Assembly (NCBI RefSeq): GCF_051401765.1
Contig: NC_135073.1
Location: 6,510,001 to 6,574,000, forward strand
From: Calliopsis andreniformis
Lineage: Eukaryota; Arthropoda; Insecta; Hymenoptera; Andrenidae
Length of the DNA stretch: 64,000 nucleotides
Direction of reading: 5' to 3'
The notes beneath the pieces are model-generated. The model was not told where the DNA came from. It saw only the letters and a program-made list of their open reading frames with translations, and searched no databases. A program made the translations under genes and the position numbers. This document shows positions 25,371 to 39,304 of the stretch, in pieces. The stretch's first letter is position 1. The number at the start of each line of letters is the position of its first letter.

Positions 25371-25540
25371 AGGTACGATTTCACGTGACAGCAAAAGTCA
25401 TGACTTTTGTTGTTATGCCACTGTACAACAATTTAATAGCATCAAGTTTCAATGTCACATCTAGTTTTCTCGACAACAAAAGTCCTAACACTCGTCAGGA
25501 CCGTAAAAGTCACGATTTAGTGTCACGTGAAAACGTACCT
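25371..25540. mobile_element. second PIF/Harbinger-like MITE (170 bp)
   Basis: The left end starts AGGTACGATTTCACGTGACA. The right end, read on the minus strand, starts AGGTACGTTTTCACGTGACA. A perfect TAA triplet flanks both sides (25368-25370 and 25541-25543). Outer arms of about 36 bp pair with a few mismatches, and a second inner pair (GACTTTTGTTGTTA with CGACAACAAAAGTC) extends the palindrome. The ends differ from the TGGTGC family although the length is the same. The plus-strand frame at 25346-25543 simply spans the element and is not a gene. Confidence 0.78.
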
Positions 25541-25543
25541 TAA

Positions 25544-28000
25544 GATAGCTACATCGCATAAACTGCAAGTTTGGTCAAATACTTCATGGTAGATCGTGCG
25601 CGTCGTGCTGTGGTTAAATAATACAGCATTTGAATAGTCCATTGTGAAGTTCTACTCCATGAAATTGAATCAGGAGATATTTTACGATCTTTACTCCAAA
25701 CATTTTTCTGAATATACTGAAGCACGTTTATATAGGTTTCTTTTTATAAGTATGTTATTGTCAAAGAGTTTGATATAATACTTAATTATTTAATTGAAAT
25801 TTAGTATGGCTGATAACACATTGACTCTCATACTATATTCATTAGAAATTCTCTGAACTGACCGAAAGTAGAGCAACTTTATCAAATTGGTGCTTATCAG
25901 TGAATTCTCAATTGTAAATGAAGGGTACCGAGAAATACTAACACAGTCCAAGAAATTTAAAAATAAGATCACGATGGCATGCAGTGCTTTCGTGGCTAAT
26001 TTACATATGGTAAGTCGTGTAAGTACTAAGTAGACTGCCAACCACCAGATAAGCTGCTGAAGATTTAGGAGACCGAATGCAGTAGAAAGCTAACATAGCC
26101 CATCTAAAATTGGGGAACAAGTTCCACTGTCTATATGATTTGTGAAGATGAATGTACTTGGTGAAAAATCCATGTGTTCTAAGAGAACGAGAGGAAATTC
26201 CAAAAATACGTTCTGTCTATTATAAAATTCAAGAGAAAACCGGCACAGTCACGTGGTTGTTAAATTAAATAATTGCGTAGGCACATTAAAAACTAATGCC
26301 TCTATAGTTTCAAGAGAAAAGAGCAAACATTGCCTCAATGTTTTAAAAATATTTTCGTCGGCAAGAGTATGAAACTAGGTGAATTAAAATTTTTTAAATT
26401 TATGTTTTTTTCGTACAAAATTTCAGTATTTGAAACCATTTTCGTTTCTCTCTTATACGTGTACAATGTCATGACATTTTTTTTATTTTCATTAAGAAAT
26501 ATTGCATTCCTTTGAAATAATCGTGTTAATTAGTATTCTCAGACATTCCCATATCTATTGCATTCGTGACATAAGAGTCGACCTGATAAATGAAATTGAA
26601 CACTTCTCCTAATAAGTAAAATACAAATTTCTTTATCTTCTTTTACATTCTCTATTTTTGACTTTAAAAATTTTAAACATACTTGATTGAAATGACAGAA
26701 AATATAGGTTCAGCAACTTCTGACCCAACTTCATCTAAGGTCAAGAAAAGTTAGATGAGTTCATACAAAGTTTCAACGATAGTTCCGTTAGTTAAGTGGC
26801 ACAGACCGCCGATAATTATGTATGACGCACAAATTGGTATCTCTCTACATGGATATAAAGCCTAGGCTCATCTCTGAAAGATCCTTCGACTTGCATGAGC
26901 GTGATGGAGGAGGTAGTTGCACTAGCTAATTACGTTCCACCCTCCCATGTCATCTAGGGTTCTAACGAAGAGACTACATGAAGCATAATGCCCTGACTTT
27001 AACGAAATTTTATAGGCAAATAGAAATTCAAAAGTGTTCTCAGTCACTCAGGACTAAAGTTCAACACCAGTTGCCTGATATTCTTCAAAATACTTAATAA
27101 CAAAAATGACTATGGACTTGATAACACAATGCCAGATTATGTATTCTCGATAGAAGAATAGAAGACAATTTGTATACACACTTATTTATCCTTGAATTGT
27201 TATTTAATTTTCAATATTATTTGTCGTCTGCAGTTATTATAATGAAACTGAAAGTCGAATTTTAATTTTAGCTTTTTTTTGTAATTTTGCTGAATATTAT
27301 GAAATGGTCAGTTTAATTGTGATACTTATTACGTACAAAAATTAAAGTTATTATAACTTGAGAGAGTATTCTTATTTGCAGGAGTCTAAAAATCGTTTTT
27401 CTTTAAACTGCATTTTCTTACAGTGTAACATCTCAAAAATGTATTTCACATATACTACTACGTAATACCATTTCCAATATGTAATATGTTTCTTTAGATT
27501 TCATACATTAATCAAATTATAGTCGAATCAAATTATACCTCACCTACCTTCATTAGTAAATTCTAAAACATTAAATATTCCTTTTCTAACCCCTCACGTA
27601 GTACTTTGTATTTGAGTTTCCCCATAATGAGTAGAACTCGTCGAGAACCATTGAGAGCTTAATGAAAAAGTGTTCAAGATCCGTATCAAGCACGGTGATA
27701 AATATTAGAAGTGCCATTAAAATAATTGATCTATCTTTCTAAGACTGTTGTGTCTCAAAATCCACAACAGTAAACACAGGCAGGTATTGCAAACTTCCAT
27801 TTCTGATATTTATACCGTCTATCACTTTAATTCTTCAGTACATTTCAAGACAAGACTACAAATCATCGATGCCTGCTTCCAGTATTCCACAAAAACAGAT
27901 TGCCAGTCCGGGAGAACAGAGACCAAATAAAGAATAATCCTCTCGAAAGCTAGAATTCCAAGAGAAACAACGGAAGCAATGTTTGACTGGCAAATAACAA
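25544..28000. other. AT-rich stretch without recognised genes
   Basis: A small stem near 26726-26762 (AACTTCATCTAA with TTAGATGAGTT) lies at the start of a GC-balanced patch reaching to about 27000. Otherwise this is AT-rich DNA with short chance frames. Confidence 0.35.
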
Positions 28001-28440
28001 CTTAGCACACTTGGAAGCAATCGTTCCAGGTGCTTCTATTTCGCGAGTCCTCTCATAAATCCGTCTAGTGGAGTGTCACGCATTAAAATAGGTAGGTACA
28101 AGAGAAACACAGGCTATGCACGCATTTTTGCGTGCAAGGGGGCGTGACAGAGAGGACCCATGTAAATTTGCATGCAGCTTGCTTCAGAGGAACTTTCCTT
28201 CCGACGCTGACAGATGCGGACCGACGAAGAGGAACACGGCCGAAGGGGGCGAGGGATGCGAAGTAGAGGAGGCAGTAGGGATTTCGTAAATCTTCTGCTG
28301 GGAGAAATCGAGTTTCGAGCGTCCTATGGAAAGGGGTAATGGAAGGGGAGGCAAAAGTCTGGCGGGACAGGGAAAGACACCGTGGTGAATTTTATATTCC
28401 CGCGCAAAAAGGTCGTGACGTGATATGTACGAGTTCACCT
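28001..28440. other. GC-richer island
   Basis: Purine-rich on the plus strand from 28220 to 28380 with CpG words. A minus-strand 84-codon proline/serine-rich frame (28184-28438) mirrors this skew. No known protein family is recognisable. Confidence 0.3.
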
Positions 28441-31400
28441 ACATTATGTATGAAACTGTATACACGTCGACCTGTCGTTTGATACGACGAATAAGAGGAA
28501 AATAGTTGTTCAGAATTTTTTTCAAGATTTGATCCTTTATTATGGAGGATATGAAGAAAGTGTGTGAGGTTAGGTGTTTATGGTACTCGACGAGAGTAGT
28601 AAATGTGCAATTAATATAGGGTGAAGCACTTAATATCACTACCTGTGATACCTATTTCTTATAGTAAATGTAATAAAAGGTGGTAATAAAGAAAATTAGA
28701 AAGCGCAAATATTTAGGAAGACAAATTGCGTTTCTATTGTACTTTGTTTAGAATCTATATAGCTAAGAGAGGCTAGTCTTTTAGTGAATCTTGATAGTAA
28801 AAAAAGTTTAGTAAAATATCTCCAAAATATTCACAGGGTAAAAGATAATGAATACATATACTTGAACAAACATAATTTTAAAAGTTCATAAGTTCCTGAA
28901 TTAATTATTAGGAAGGTGTTTCTTCAGTGGACGACATTACCCATATTTTAAAGAATTTTGAATTTTCTACATCTTGTTCTCCCATCCTAGTCAAAAGTAC
29001 AAACATTGATTAATTACAAAAATTACTAAGTATTGTTTTTTTATCAGTATCATGGTTAACTTTTACAATTAACTCTTGTACAATTTCCTCAACTTAGCTA
29101 CAAAATATAAAAAACCTTTTATAATTGAATGTGTAAATTTAACACATTCGTAAGTCACTGTACGTTAAATTGTTCACAAGATTTTTAATAAAAAAGAAAT
29201 ACAGAAAATCTCGTTTTTACGAAACTAGAAATAAAAAAACCTTTACAAATCCATCTCTCGTGCCTCTGGCTTAGTCAGAGGAAACAATTTGTGGAAACCA
29301 GTGATTTGAAAGTCGTTAGCGAATCGCAGAACAACCGACCGAATACCGCTGGAATCGAAATTACACGCAGAAACGACATTAATATTTCATTTAAGGCAGT
29401 GCTGTTGAAACACCGTACCTCCTTATGCGACTTTGTCCCCCTGCACCTCCTCACACCTCATTTTGCTTGTGTCGGATGCGCATACATAACGTAGTATTTC
29501 AGGTGGAGGATAACGAAGGCAGAATAGGAAAATGTGTATAAATTATGAAACTTACATTTGGCAGTGTTGTTTGAAGTTGCTACATCCACAGCTTATAAGT
29601 GAAAGAAACGCGAGTCACATTTTTAAGAAACTGAGCTTGAGACATGACAGAAGCAGACTGAATTAAAAGAACTCTTTTTTGAGAAGAACGATATGATAAT
29701 AAGATGCAAGTATAAAAATAGAAATATGAGATCTATGTCGTTTTCCCTTACAGCTATAGGTACATGTGTTCAAAAACAGGTTATAGAAATTGATTTTTGT
29801 TTTAATTTTCTGATCTAATGGTAATGAATTACTGTAGGAAGGAATAATGTCCCGGATATTAGAGTAGATGTTGTCACGGTAGCTAACTCCTTGCATTGTC
29901 AACGAAGCAATTAGCTCATTGTACTGCTCTATTGCATTACGCTATTGTATTGCTTACAATAGTAGATACTACATCAATGTGGGACCATTGACAGTTCCAT
30001 TTTTTTATATTTAGAAACAGTGACAGATTCCTCTATTTTCCATCAAAAAGCTCCTTCTTTCTACTTTATTTTTATTTTATTCTTAGACGCTTAAGAGGCA
30101 GTGCAAGAATTAAAAAGGAAGTAGAAAATTCTTTAATCAATACCTACACTAATTTATCTATTATTAGTTACCTAATTAATAATCAGTCAAGCTATATGAC
30201 TGATCCAAAATTGAATAGAGAAATTCTGACATTAATTAACTTTATCATCTGTAACTCAACTCTAGGATGCTTAATATTTTATTTCATTTATTTTTCGTCA
30301 TAAATCAACTTTTTATTATCTTCAATAATTTGTTTATATTATAAAATAACTATATTTAACTTCTCAATAACTTAAGCTTCTTACACGTTAAGAAAAATCG
30401 TGAAGCAAAGAATTGAACTATAAAATCACCAAAATCTGAGAAACAAAACACATTAAAATATTTCCTTTTACCAACAAAGTACATTTAACGTATATTTTAA
30501 TTACAGTTGTACGTTCATTGAATTAATCATATTACAAACAGAAGTAAAGCTAGGTCCAGAATATTTCTCAACCGACAAAAATGTTAACAAATGTTGCAAT
30601 GCAAACATGTGTACGAAAACAAGAGCTTGTACTAAGTAAACACAGTTGCAAGGTAAACCATATCTATTTTAATTGATACTCTTACTTTGTAATTTAACAG
30701 CAGTTCGCGATGTTTATTCGAGAAAAAGGAGAGTAATTAAATATCAGAATATCGCAATACTAACTTGTTACGTCATATACATTTTCATCAATTTAACAAT
30801 TATTAAGACAAACTTGATCAATACTGAAATAAATTCGCTGCGTGATTTTGTTGTAATGTTATTTGGAACTTGTCGAAACAAATACCCAAGTTAAATAAAA
30901 CTGAATCAGTGGACGAATTCCTTTAATGCTTGGGTAAGCACTATCTATGTAACAAATGTCCACCTGTATGACAGAATACATGTTTCAGGGAAATATTTTG
31001 TTCTCACAGAGTGACTGTAGCACTGTCAATTTAAAATTTCGGTATTTTGTTACAATCTGAATACACACATGTACAGTGTCCATCGTAACGGTCGCCACGA
31101 TTTTCCAGGCATTTACGTCAAGCTGACGAAAAAAATGTATCAAACGAAAATTATTCGATACTGTGATAACAACAAACTGCAACAGTAAAAATTTCGAAAA
31201 ACCTTTTCATTCGATAAAAAATTATTCATATTGACTTTTTTAAATAGCACCATGTATTTTTGACTTCGTAGTGTTATAGCTGATGAAAAAACGAATTCAG
31301 CAACCTATTATGTAATGACCTTTGGATGACATTTAAATATAATGCCAATTAAATTTAAATAATAAATTAATTTGATCAATAACAAATTTATTTTATTCAG

Positions 31401-32880
31401 ACTTCCGATTAAAAGGTGGATAAAATTTTCTAACTAATTTAATATTACTTGATGGATTTATCAATTATGTAGCTTGATAAATCTGTCCATTTTAGTTTAC
31501 ATAATTTGGAAAATTAAATCACTAACAAGAAGTTTCAATACAATCCACAGTAGATATTGAAAAATGCACATTACGTGCCACTTATACCATCACCTGGTCA
31601 GCGTCAGTTTTATTCTGAATCTATCTAATAAAGTTAGCTTTATAAATCCTCCACGTCTACCGTTTTCAAACAACTCGTACAAAGTTAAGTTGCCGTGTGA
31701 GGTACGCAACCAAATTTCCACTGTGAGAGGTGCTCGTACATAACATGCGCAACTCTAACCCTAGAACAATTTCACGAGTCTGACTCTGCACTTTTTAATA
31801 CTACTTACAACATTTTACTGTGTAAAATTATTGATTTTCTCGCCAGGTTGTAAATTGTTATGTTACATTGAATATTACACGAAATAATAAATCTAAATCA
31901 TAGTTAGTATTATAAAATTGCACTCATTTCTTCTACAAATTTATGTGTCATAAAAATATTAAAATCAAATCTAAGTTGAGCTTTATTCAAACACATTCTA
32001 CTTTGAATAATGTCTAATTAATTACGAATAAAAAGAATCGTTTGCAAAGAAAAAACAATATTTTATTTTAAAAAAGATTCACTTAAGCCTACGAATAAAT
32101 GTGTCAAGCTAAACGTGTAATGTACTTCACTGCACAATCTTGTAATCAATATGTACATAGAAGGTATTAGCTGCAACATGATAGTCTGCTTTCTTTAAAT
32201 ACACACGGTAGACGATTCAATTCTCGTGCTTTTCCCAGTTTCCAGAGAATAAATTAATTTATTAAAATCTTAAGAAGAAACCTTAAGTAACTCTGTTAAT
32301 ATAGTTTCTTAAATAAAATTAAAATTTTTATGTACGCATGCAAATGAAAAAATATTTCCTGCCATTTATCATTAGGTTATTATGCTAAATTATGTTATTA
32401 CAATAACATTTTTATTTCACGAATTATTGTGATTATAGTAAGTGGTTCTTTTCGTAAATGGTAAGAAATAATGATTTCGTTGAATTACGCTACACAAAGG
32501 TACTTATTGTCTATCTATAAAAGTTCATAGTATTCAGTAAATGTGACTAGGTTTTCGTTTAAGAATATGATCTACATTTATTTTAAATTCAACAATTTTT
32601 CCCAGAAGAAAAGCCATAACTGCAGAAAAATAGTTAATAAATTGAAAAACAACTTTAAATCGTCCAAAAAATTACAAATCATTAAATCTTCCCCGTACAA
32701 TAATAAAACCTCCCCCAGAAAAATAATTCTATTTACTCCCACCATTGGTAATCCCATAAAACACTCGAAAATAACAATCATTTAATTAAAATCTCCAAGG
32801 GACCTCAAGCAACCGCTGAAGTAAACAGAAATCATCCTCAGATTGAACAGACGCAATAAAGAAGAAGCGAATCTGTTCGA
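28441..32880. other. AT-rich stretch without recognised genes
   Basis: About 4.4 kb with short chance frames only. A hairpin-forming pair GATTTATCAA and TTGATAAATC sits near 31456-31480. The section 32543-32785 is unusually poor in G on the plus strand. No RNA gene or exon is recognised. Confidence 0.35.
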
Positions 32881-33480
32881 TATACGAGTAGCCCGATCAA
32901 TCAATGTGCCCAGGTGTTGGTAGCCGTCCGAGGGATTCTTTCCGTCGCGGGATTAACGATCGTCCTGATGACGCGGGACGTCATTAGAGGCCAGCGATAC
33001 AGGCCGACTGCGAAGCAGGAGGAAAGCAGTAAAGCATCATCAGCTAATGTCTGCAATGACAAGCACCCTTCGAACCAATAGCGTTTCCCGGTGGTTAACG
33101 ACGCTCGTAACGAGCGATCGCTCACAATTATCTTGAAGCGGATGCGACGTTCCCACCGGATCCGCTGCGCGATGCCAACATATCGCGAAGCGTTATCGTT
33201 CCCAATGACACGTGCGTTTAATTACAGTTACCGGGAAAGTGGGTACAGCGAGTGGGTTATTGCAGTGGCCGCTGTTGTCGATACTGCATCGGTCAAGGCA
33301 CACGGGAGGCGATATTTAAATTATTGTCAAAGAAATATTATTGCACTTTAGTCGCTGATTGCTTTATTGATCGACCAGTAACGATGGCGCTTGACGCGTG
33401 AATGATGGTACATGTTGAGCAATGGTCACGGGGAGTCTTGTGGTTGACGACTGGCTCTACTTGAGGGCAAACCTGACGTC
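32881..33480. other. GC-richer island
   Basis: Strong contrast with the flanks: CpG-rich words such as AACGACGCTCGTAACGAGCG. Opposed frames (32901-33125 minus, 33091-33351 plus) overlap and match nothing known. It is a candidate regulatory or conserved non-coding block. Confidence 0.3.
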
Positions 33481-35050
33481 TCTTTCGTTATTTTTTGGTA
33501 GAAAAACTAGAGGGATCACCCATTTTCTAATATAGCATTTGAAGTAGCCCATACTATTAAATCTTCTTTATTTAAAATGTAAGGTAAGTAGATCTGTGTT
33601 ATTCTAAGAGACAACTATTTCTCTTCATTTATGCTCCGAAAATAGCAAATTTAAAGTAAAAGGAATTAACATGTGCAGTATGTTAGAGCTTTAATACTTA
33701 GTGTTCTTAATTAATCCTTATCAATTGAAAGAGCACTCTTAGTGACCATCACATTTGTGGTGTGAAATAACGTATCAACTGTTAAGGTTTAAATTAATTA
33801 AGTAATACGAAGTATGGTTCTTTACCTTATATACATTGTTCCTACATTTCCACTCCGAGAAGTTCCGCTCTGTTTCTGAAATTTCATGTTTGCACATGAC
33901 GGACATTTAAAAGAAGCACATTAATTACATAAGACCAAAGTAAAGAAAAGATTGCGTTCTATATCACAAGTAGTTTCACCTGCTATTTGCTTTACTAACT
34001 TTTCCTTAAAAATTATTTTCTTTCATTCTGTCAAAACTTGAAAGTTAATGACAATTTTAAATTACAGAGTTCGTTTTGGTGTAATTAGACACAGTCGCCT
34101 GATATCTGTGCCCAGAAGTTACTAGACTTGTCTTCAATGCTACTAGACCTGCATTAAGCGAGCATCTTGAAATAAGTACGCAGTTATATTGCAATCCATA
34201 CAATTAGTGCTAACAAGGAAAGGTCACAGTACCCAGGTCGCCTATTCAAGTAACTCTTTTTTGGTAAATCTAGTATGAAAATTAGGGGACACGTGTCCAG
34301 TTGTAATAATCCGCGCGGGAAAAGACCTTATGTTGAAAATTTCGTAAGTGAGGATACACCTGAATTATTTACAGGGAAAGAAAACATGTCAGTCATCCAC
34401 TGTATTAAATTTAGGATATTATAATAAGTAATTATCATTATTCAGAATTATTTTTTGACAATCTTTGTGTTTTTAGAGGTGAATTTGATCATAAATGTTA
34501 ATTTTTTCAGTTCTACTTGTTCATTTGTGAAAAAACATGAATTATGAAATTTTAATAGTTTAATATACGAGAAATTCCCTCGAACAAAAACTTAGCCAAT
34601 TTTTAATTAATATGATGCCCAAGCATCAGAATCTTCTATTCGATGAATTTTGTATTTTATTCTTCAAAATCATAACTTTCAAAACTTCATCAAAAATGCA
34701 TTTACAGTGTTTTTATTAGTGTTTCTCTATACGAAATTAATTTTCTTTATTTACACGTGCTTTATATTACGCTCATTCAACACAGCAATCGAAAATACAT
34801 TCAACCATTACGTTTCAAAATTCATGCATCCTGAAAATGCAACTTTTTAATAACTTCTGGAATTTCACAATCTAACCCATCAACAATAAAAAATAAACGA
34901 TAAAACACACTAACATGTACGCGCGACCTATTTCAATAACCGACTTCTGAAATCATTAATTCTTCGATTAAGCAATGCTCAGTTATTCATAACACCACAC
35001 TAAAAATATCCAAACCGCCAAATAATAAATAAATGAAGCTGTTCAATCCA
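33481..35050. other. AT-rich stretch without recognised features
   Basis: No coding, RNA or repeat signal seen. Confidence 0.4.
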
Positions 35051-35460
35051 CTGAATGTGGTCAAATAATTCCATCTACCTGTGGCAGACGGAGCAGTCGT
35101 TCTGCCAGCAACAAACGTCTTCGACTATGGGAAGCACAGGTTTCTATGAACGCAAGGGTATTGTGACATGGTAACACGCGACCCGACAACTCCGACTCTG
35201 GACAGTATAAGGTCGGACAGGGAAGAGCAACCTTCCGGAGCATTTATATGGCGTCCTGCTGGTGGTCTCGCTAATACATAGCTTAAGCCCACGGGTTGCT
35301 CGAGCTGCGGCGAACAATGAATCTCGGGATACAAAATGGCTCCACACTTCCGAATCTGAAGGGCTCTTCTATTACCATCCTCTGACTGTCCTCGGGTTTT
35401 CATCAATCCAATACTTTTTCTCATTCTTAGTATACTGAAGTAGGTGTCGTTCAAGGACCT
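35051..35460. other. GC-richer island with overlapping minus-strand frames
   Basis: Three minus-strand frames overlap (up to 112 codons, 35125-35463) in different phases. That pattern is usual for GC-raised non-coding DNA, where stop codons are rarer. No motif or domain is recognised. Confidence 0.3.
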
Positions 35461-36121
35461 CAATCTTTTACATCTTTTCTCAATACGAGCGATTTTAAAT
35501 TCTTAAATTCTTTAATTTCCAAATTTTATCCATGTTGCGTTCTTCTTGAAAACCTTGGACGATATAATGATAACCAACAGTATGTCATTATGAATACGAC
35601 TAATTAGCTTTTAGTATAATATCAAGGAATTAGAGATGTAGATAATGACAGTAGTTTCTTTATATCTTTTTCTAAGTTGAGAAAATTGTTGAGAAACAAC
35701 CCTTAGTGGGTCAATAAATATCGGAGGAACGTAGTAGGATCATCATTTTGAAATATTTCAAACATGAATTTTTCATTTTTCCACTTTTAAGTTTGTACTT
35801 GAGAGCTAGATTAACCTGGATCCATTTTTTTCAAAATTAAGCTTTTCTCAGGGTCTTATTCTTTCTCTTAATTTTATTTGAATTACAGGGATTTAGTGAA
35901 GTTACGTTATAAGTAGAGGAAATTTGAAAGTATGAACAACTTCAAATACTATGTTAAGGAATGGGTAATCGTATTTATTTTTTGGCTCTCCTAAAAAATA
36001 AAACAAAGACTTGGCCACGTTGGTTTTTAGGTACAGAAATATTCACACAGCTTTCAAATGCTTAACTATATAAAATAGATAAAAATCTCTAACTTCTCAA
36101 ACTTTACAATTTTGAGCGTTC

Positions 36122-36181
36122 AAACATATAGAGCTTTAAAATTCTTTAATTTTCAAATCTTTGATGCGTTTCTATATGTTT
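36122..36181. repeat. 60-nt hairpin
   Basis: AAACATATAGA and TCTATATGTTT form a perfect 11-bp stem around a 38-base AT-rich loop. The words just upstream (TCAAACTTTACAATTTTGAGCGTT) resemble those upstream of the 43460-43578 palindrome, so both may come from one decayed repeat family. Confidence 0.4.
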
Positions 36182-36951
36182 CTCTCTATCTGTAGTTTCC
36201 AATTGTTAAAATTGTGTCTAAACCTAATCTCAATTTATATAAATCTACATTTGTGCAATATAGGTTAACACGATCTTTCTTATTTTCTTTTTTTTTCAGG
36301 ACGTTAAAGAGTTAACGTATGTTGACATCACTTTAAATAATAAAATGGTAAATGTGGTTAACTTTTTTACATGCAAGCAGAAAATGAATTTAACGATTCA
36401 ATTTGATTAAACGATACAGTTTTTATACTATTACAGTAATTATGAAATAGCAACGATTGCAAAAATTGTACGACCGTTCCTAAAACAGTTTAATACTTTC
36501 GAATGAAGTCTTCTGTACCTTCATGCAATATGCAGTGTGACAATCAAGTTCCATGAATAATTCATTGAAAAACTTTATTTTGAATTAAGCACGTACGTAC
36601 ACACTTTTAATAACCGTGTTACGTTGCCCTAAGCTTCAGAAATTGACTGAAAATGCGTTGCTTTCGTGAGCTGATATTCAAGGAAAGGAAGTTACAAGAA
36701 GGCTGTACTGAGTTAATCTGACTTCTTGCAATTTCATTTTACTTCGTTAAATAGAAGGAATATTGAAGAGGACGCAATTCTCATCATTTCCTGAAATTTA
36801 AGGTAATGTATCGCGGTTATTAAATCAAATGACAGACAGTAAGTTCCAAAAATGTTACAATCGATGGATCTGGCGCTGCAAATAGTATATACAGTGTTAA
36901 TCAATCTACCTCGAATATAAGCTTCACATCGATTTAGTTTCCAAAATAAAT

Positions 36952-37025
36952 ATTTTAAGAGAATTATTCTGGACGCTTCATTGGAGATATAATGTGGATA
37001 GACATTTTAAATGAATTATTCTGGA
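36952..37025 (+). repeat. diverged direct repeat, offset 52
   Basis: ATTTTAAGAGAATTATTCTGGA at 36952 recurs as ATTTTAAATGAATTATTCTGGA at 37004 with two differences. It is probably a local duplication. Function is not indicated. Confidence 0.4.
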
Positions 37026-38875
37026 AACATCAAATCAAGGAAATATGATCTAGTAGCACGCTTAAAATATTTTCGAGAGTACAATTTAGAAAATCAGGTA
37101 ATGGCAGAAATGTCAATAATGTATCAGAAGTGATTTTACTTATTAAATTGCTATCATAATTCATCCTCTGCTGTGTAATTCTGTTTGATAAATTTTTCTC
37201 TCCGACCATAATTATGAAAACAGTCAAGGTGTTAATAGATCCTGATTCACGCTCCATAGCGAGTGTAAAAAAGTAGGTATCAACTTGGAAGAACTTTCAC
37301 TGGCTCTGCTAGTTAGGGGAATTTTTTTCCTGCTCATTTCTTTGGCTGATGACCTGAACGCTTATGAGGGAACAGCATGAAATGTTATGCACCGATTGCG
37401 ACGAAACTTCCTGGCTTCATTATCAGCATGAAATGAGAGACTATCTGGCACAGGTCTAAGATATAAGGGCACCGATTGGCAACAATTATTTAATTTAAAA
37501 ATTGAAGCTGTAGAACGATAAGGTGCCCTGCAATCATTTTGTTTCTCTTTCAAGAGGGATTTGTGGGAAACAGTATTTGCAACTTTGTGAATTCTTTTCA
37601 AGTATACTATTTTTGCTAAGGTTAATCACTTTGGTTTGTGAGAAACTCTATTACCTACTACTACTACTAAAACAGATTACTTAACGAGTCTTAAAAATAA
37701 CGTTACTTCTTTAATTAGGTGCCTACTTATGAAACGAGCAAATAAATCTGTTGAAATCTCTGAGGAAATTCATTACACACATTTGTAATTACCTCTTAAT
37801 TTTGAAAATAATTGAAAAGTGTGCTCTTATTTCAATATCAATTTTAATAAAAATAGTTTATATATATATGCATAGTTTCTTGATTGAAAACATTGTAAAT
37901 GAATAAACAGTACAAATTAACATAATAAATCTATTCTGTGTTCTATCCCCTGTAATTACACTTCATAACTTAACTTTATAGGCAATTATATTACATATTT
38001 ATTAACCATGAATCAATTATATGTATAATAATGACAACATAAGTTATACTACCTACGTTTTTATTGACTGCTACTTTTCTGGAATCTATAACAAGTTATT
38101 TCGACTGTAAGATGTTAATTCAACATTATGAGTCAAAACACTATCGATACCTGATAAAATCCATACACTATTATTTAATTAATATTGTACAAGTATAACT
38201 TTAAAAAGTTATTCAATCTAAAATGTTCCACGCTTCGAATTCTCACTCTCACATTTTCCTACAGTTTCTAATCATAAAAATCTCTGTAATAAACTTTCGA
38301 GTGTAAAATCCAAAAAGTGGCAAAGTCGTAAAAGGTCGGAGAAGATGAAGTGCATGCAAAAATCGATACCCTCGGCATTCTATTCCCACGGGGAAAAAAT
38401 TATTGGAAGACTACATGAGACGCGGAAGAATATGAGATTTGGTTCGATTCTCAAGAGAGAAACTGCATCACAAACAGATTCCAGATAGGTATATATCCAA
38501 AGCTTTAAAGATTTTAGAAAAGCAAAGTGGTCGCGTGAAGAATAGTATTATATCAATTGTACGATTTGTCGATTTTACTATAGGTAGTATCTGTTTACCC
38601 TTTATAAGATTATAAACAAAATATATGTACAATTCCATACTGAAACAGAAAGAAGATATTGGTGACATCAAAGTCTTAAAGATTGCTTCCAAAAAAATTC
38701 CCTTTTTTCTCTCTTTTTTTATAATTTAAACAGTTATTTGCCCTAAACAGTGTTACATTTTTGAACTTAAAACAATGTTCACAATTTTAATGTTAATGAA
38801 AGAATATAAATACTGTTTACAACTTTTTTAATTACGTAGATTAGTAAACATTTTTTTAATTAAAAAATTACATTC

Positions 38876-39304
38876 CTACATAAATAACAGAGGCATCAGA
38901 AACGTCATAATCCACAGAAGTGTGAATTCAGATACTAATGAAGTATAAATGAAAGAAAAAATACTTAGAAAAATTGAAACTATCTTGAAATCCATTTTAC
39001 TTTGAAGTTCCAACTTTATAAATGAAATTTTAATAAAAACAAAACTGTTTTTCAGTTGACAAAACAGTTCGTGGGAAAGAAGCTTTTTCTGAATTAAAAA
39101 ACAAACAATCAGATTCAATAAAAGTAGTGAAAGTAAAAGAGCTGCTTCAAAATTTACAACGTCAAAAACTGCTGTAAATCTAACTATTGACTTCATGTTG
39201 CTGGTAGTATCAAAAACAGAAGATACAAGAAAAATATCAAAAACATTTCCATCTGACTGACTACGAATAACATCCGAAAGAAAGATTACCGTATCCAAGT
39301 GCAA
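38876..39304 (-). CDS. unrecognised hydrophobic open reading frame (142 codons), doubtful
   Basis: One of the longest frames in the window, in AT-rich DNA, from ATG to TAG. It has two strongly hydrophobic stretches: about residues 53-71 (AALLLSLLLLNLIVCFLI) and the last 35 residues. That could suggest a small membrane protein or part of a chemoreceptor-like protein. However, the plus strand here is A-rich, which makes the minus frame T-rich and hydrophobic by composition alone. By my rough estimate a frame of this length is not very unlikely by chance in 64 kb. I found no splice context or family match. Treat as probably not a gene. Confidence 0.12.
   Translation of the reverse strand: MHLDTVIFLSDVIRSQSDGNVFDIFLVSSVFDTTSNMKSIVRFTAVFDVVNFEAALLLSLLLLNLIVCFLIQKKLLSHELFCQLKNSFVFIKISFIKLELQSKMDFKIVSIFLSIFSFIYTSLVSEFTLLWIMTFLMPLLFM

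Larger units (their letters stand above)
35461..38875. other. AT-rich stretch, mostly featureless
   Basis: The section contains the hairpin at 36122-36181, a diverged direct repeat near 36952-37025, and a possible CAGGGTG-type end near 36892 (TATACAGTGTTAATC followed by CTACCTCGAATATA). Nothing else is supported. Confidence 0.35.

Noticed and set aside
35125..35463. 112-codon minus-strand frame
   Set aside because: Overlaps two other frames in different phases within a GC-richer island, with no recognisable motif.
38434..38456. GGTTCGATTCTC, resembling a tRNA B box
   Set aside because: No T-stem pairing and no A box upstream.
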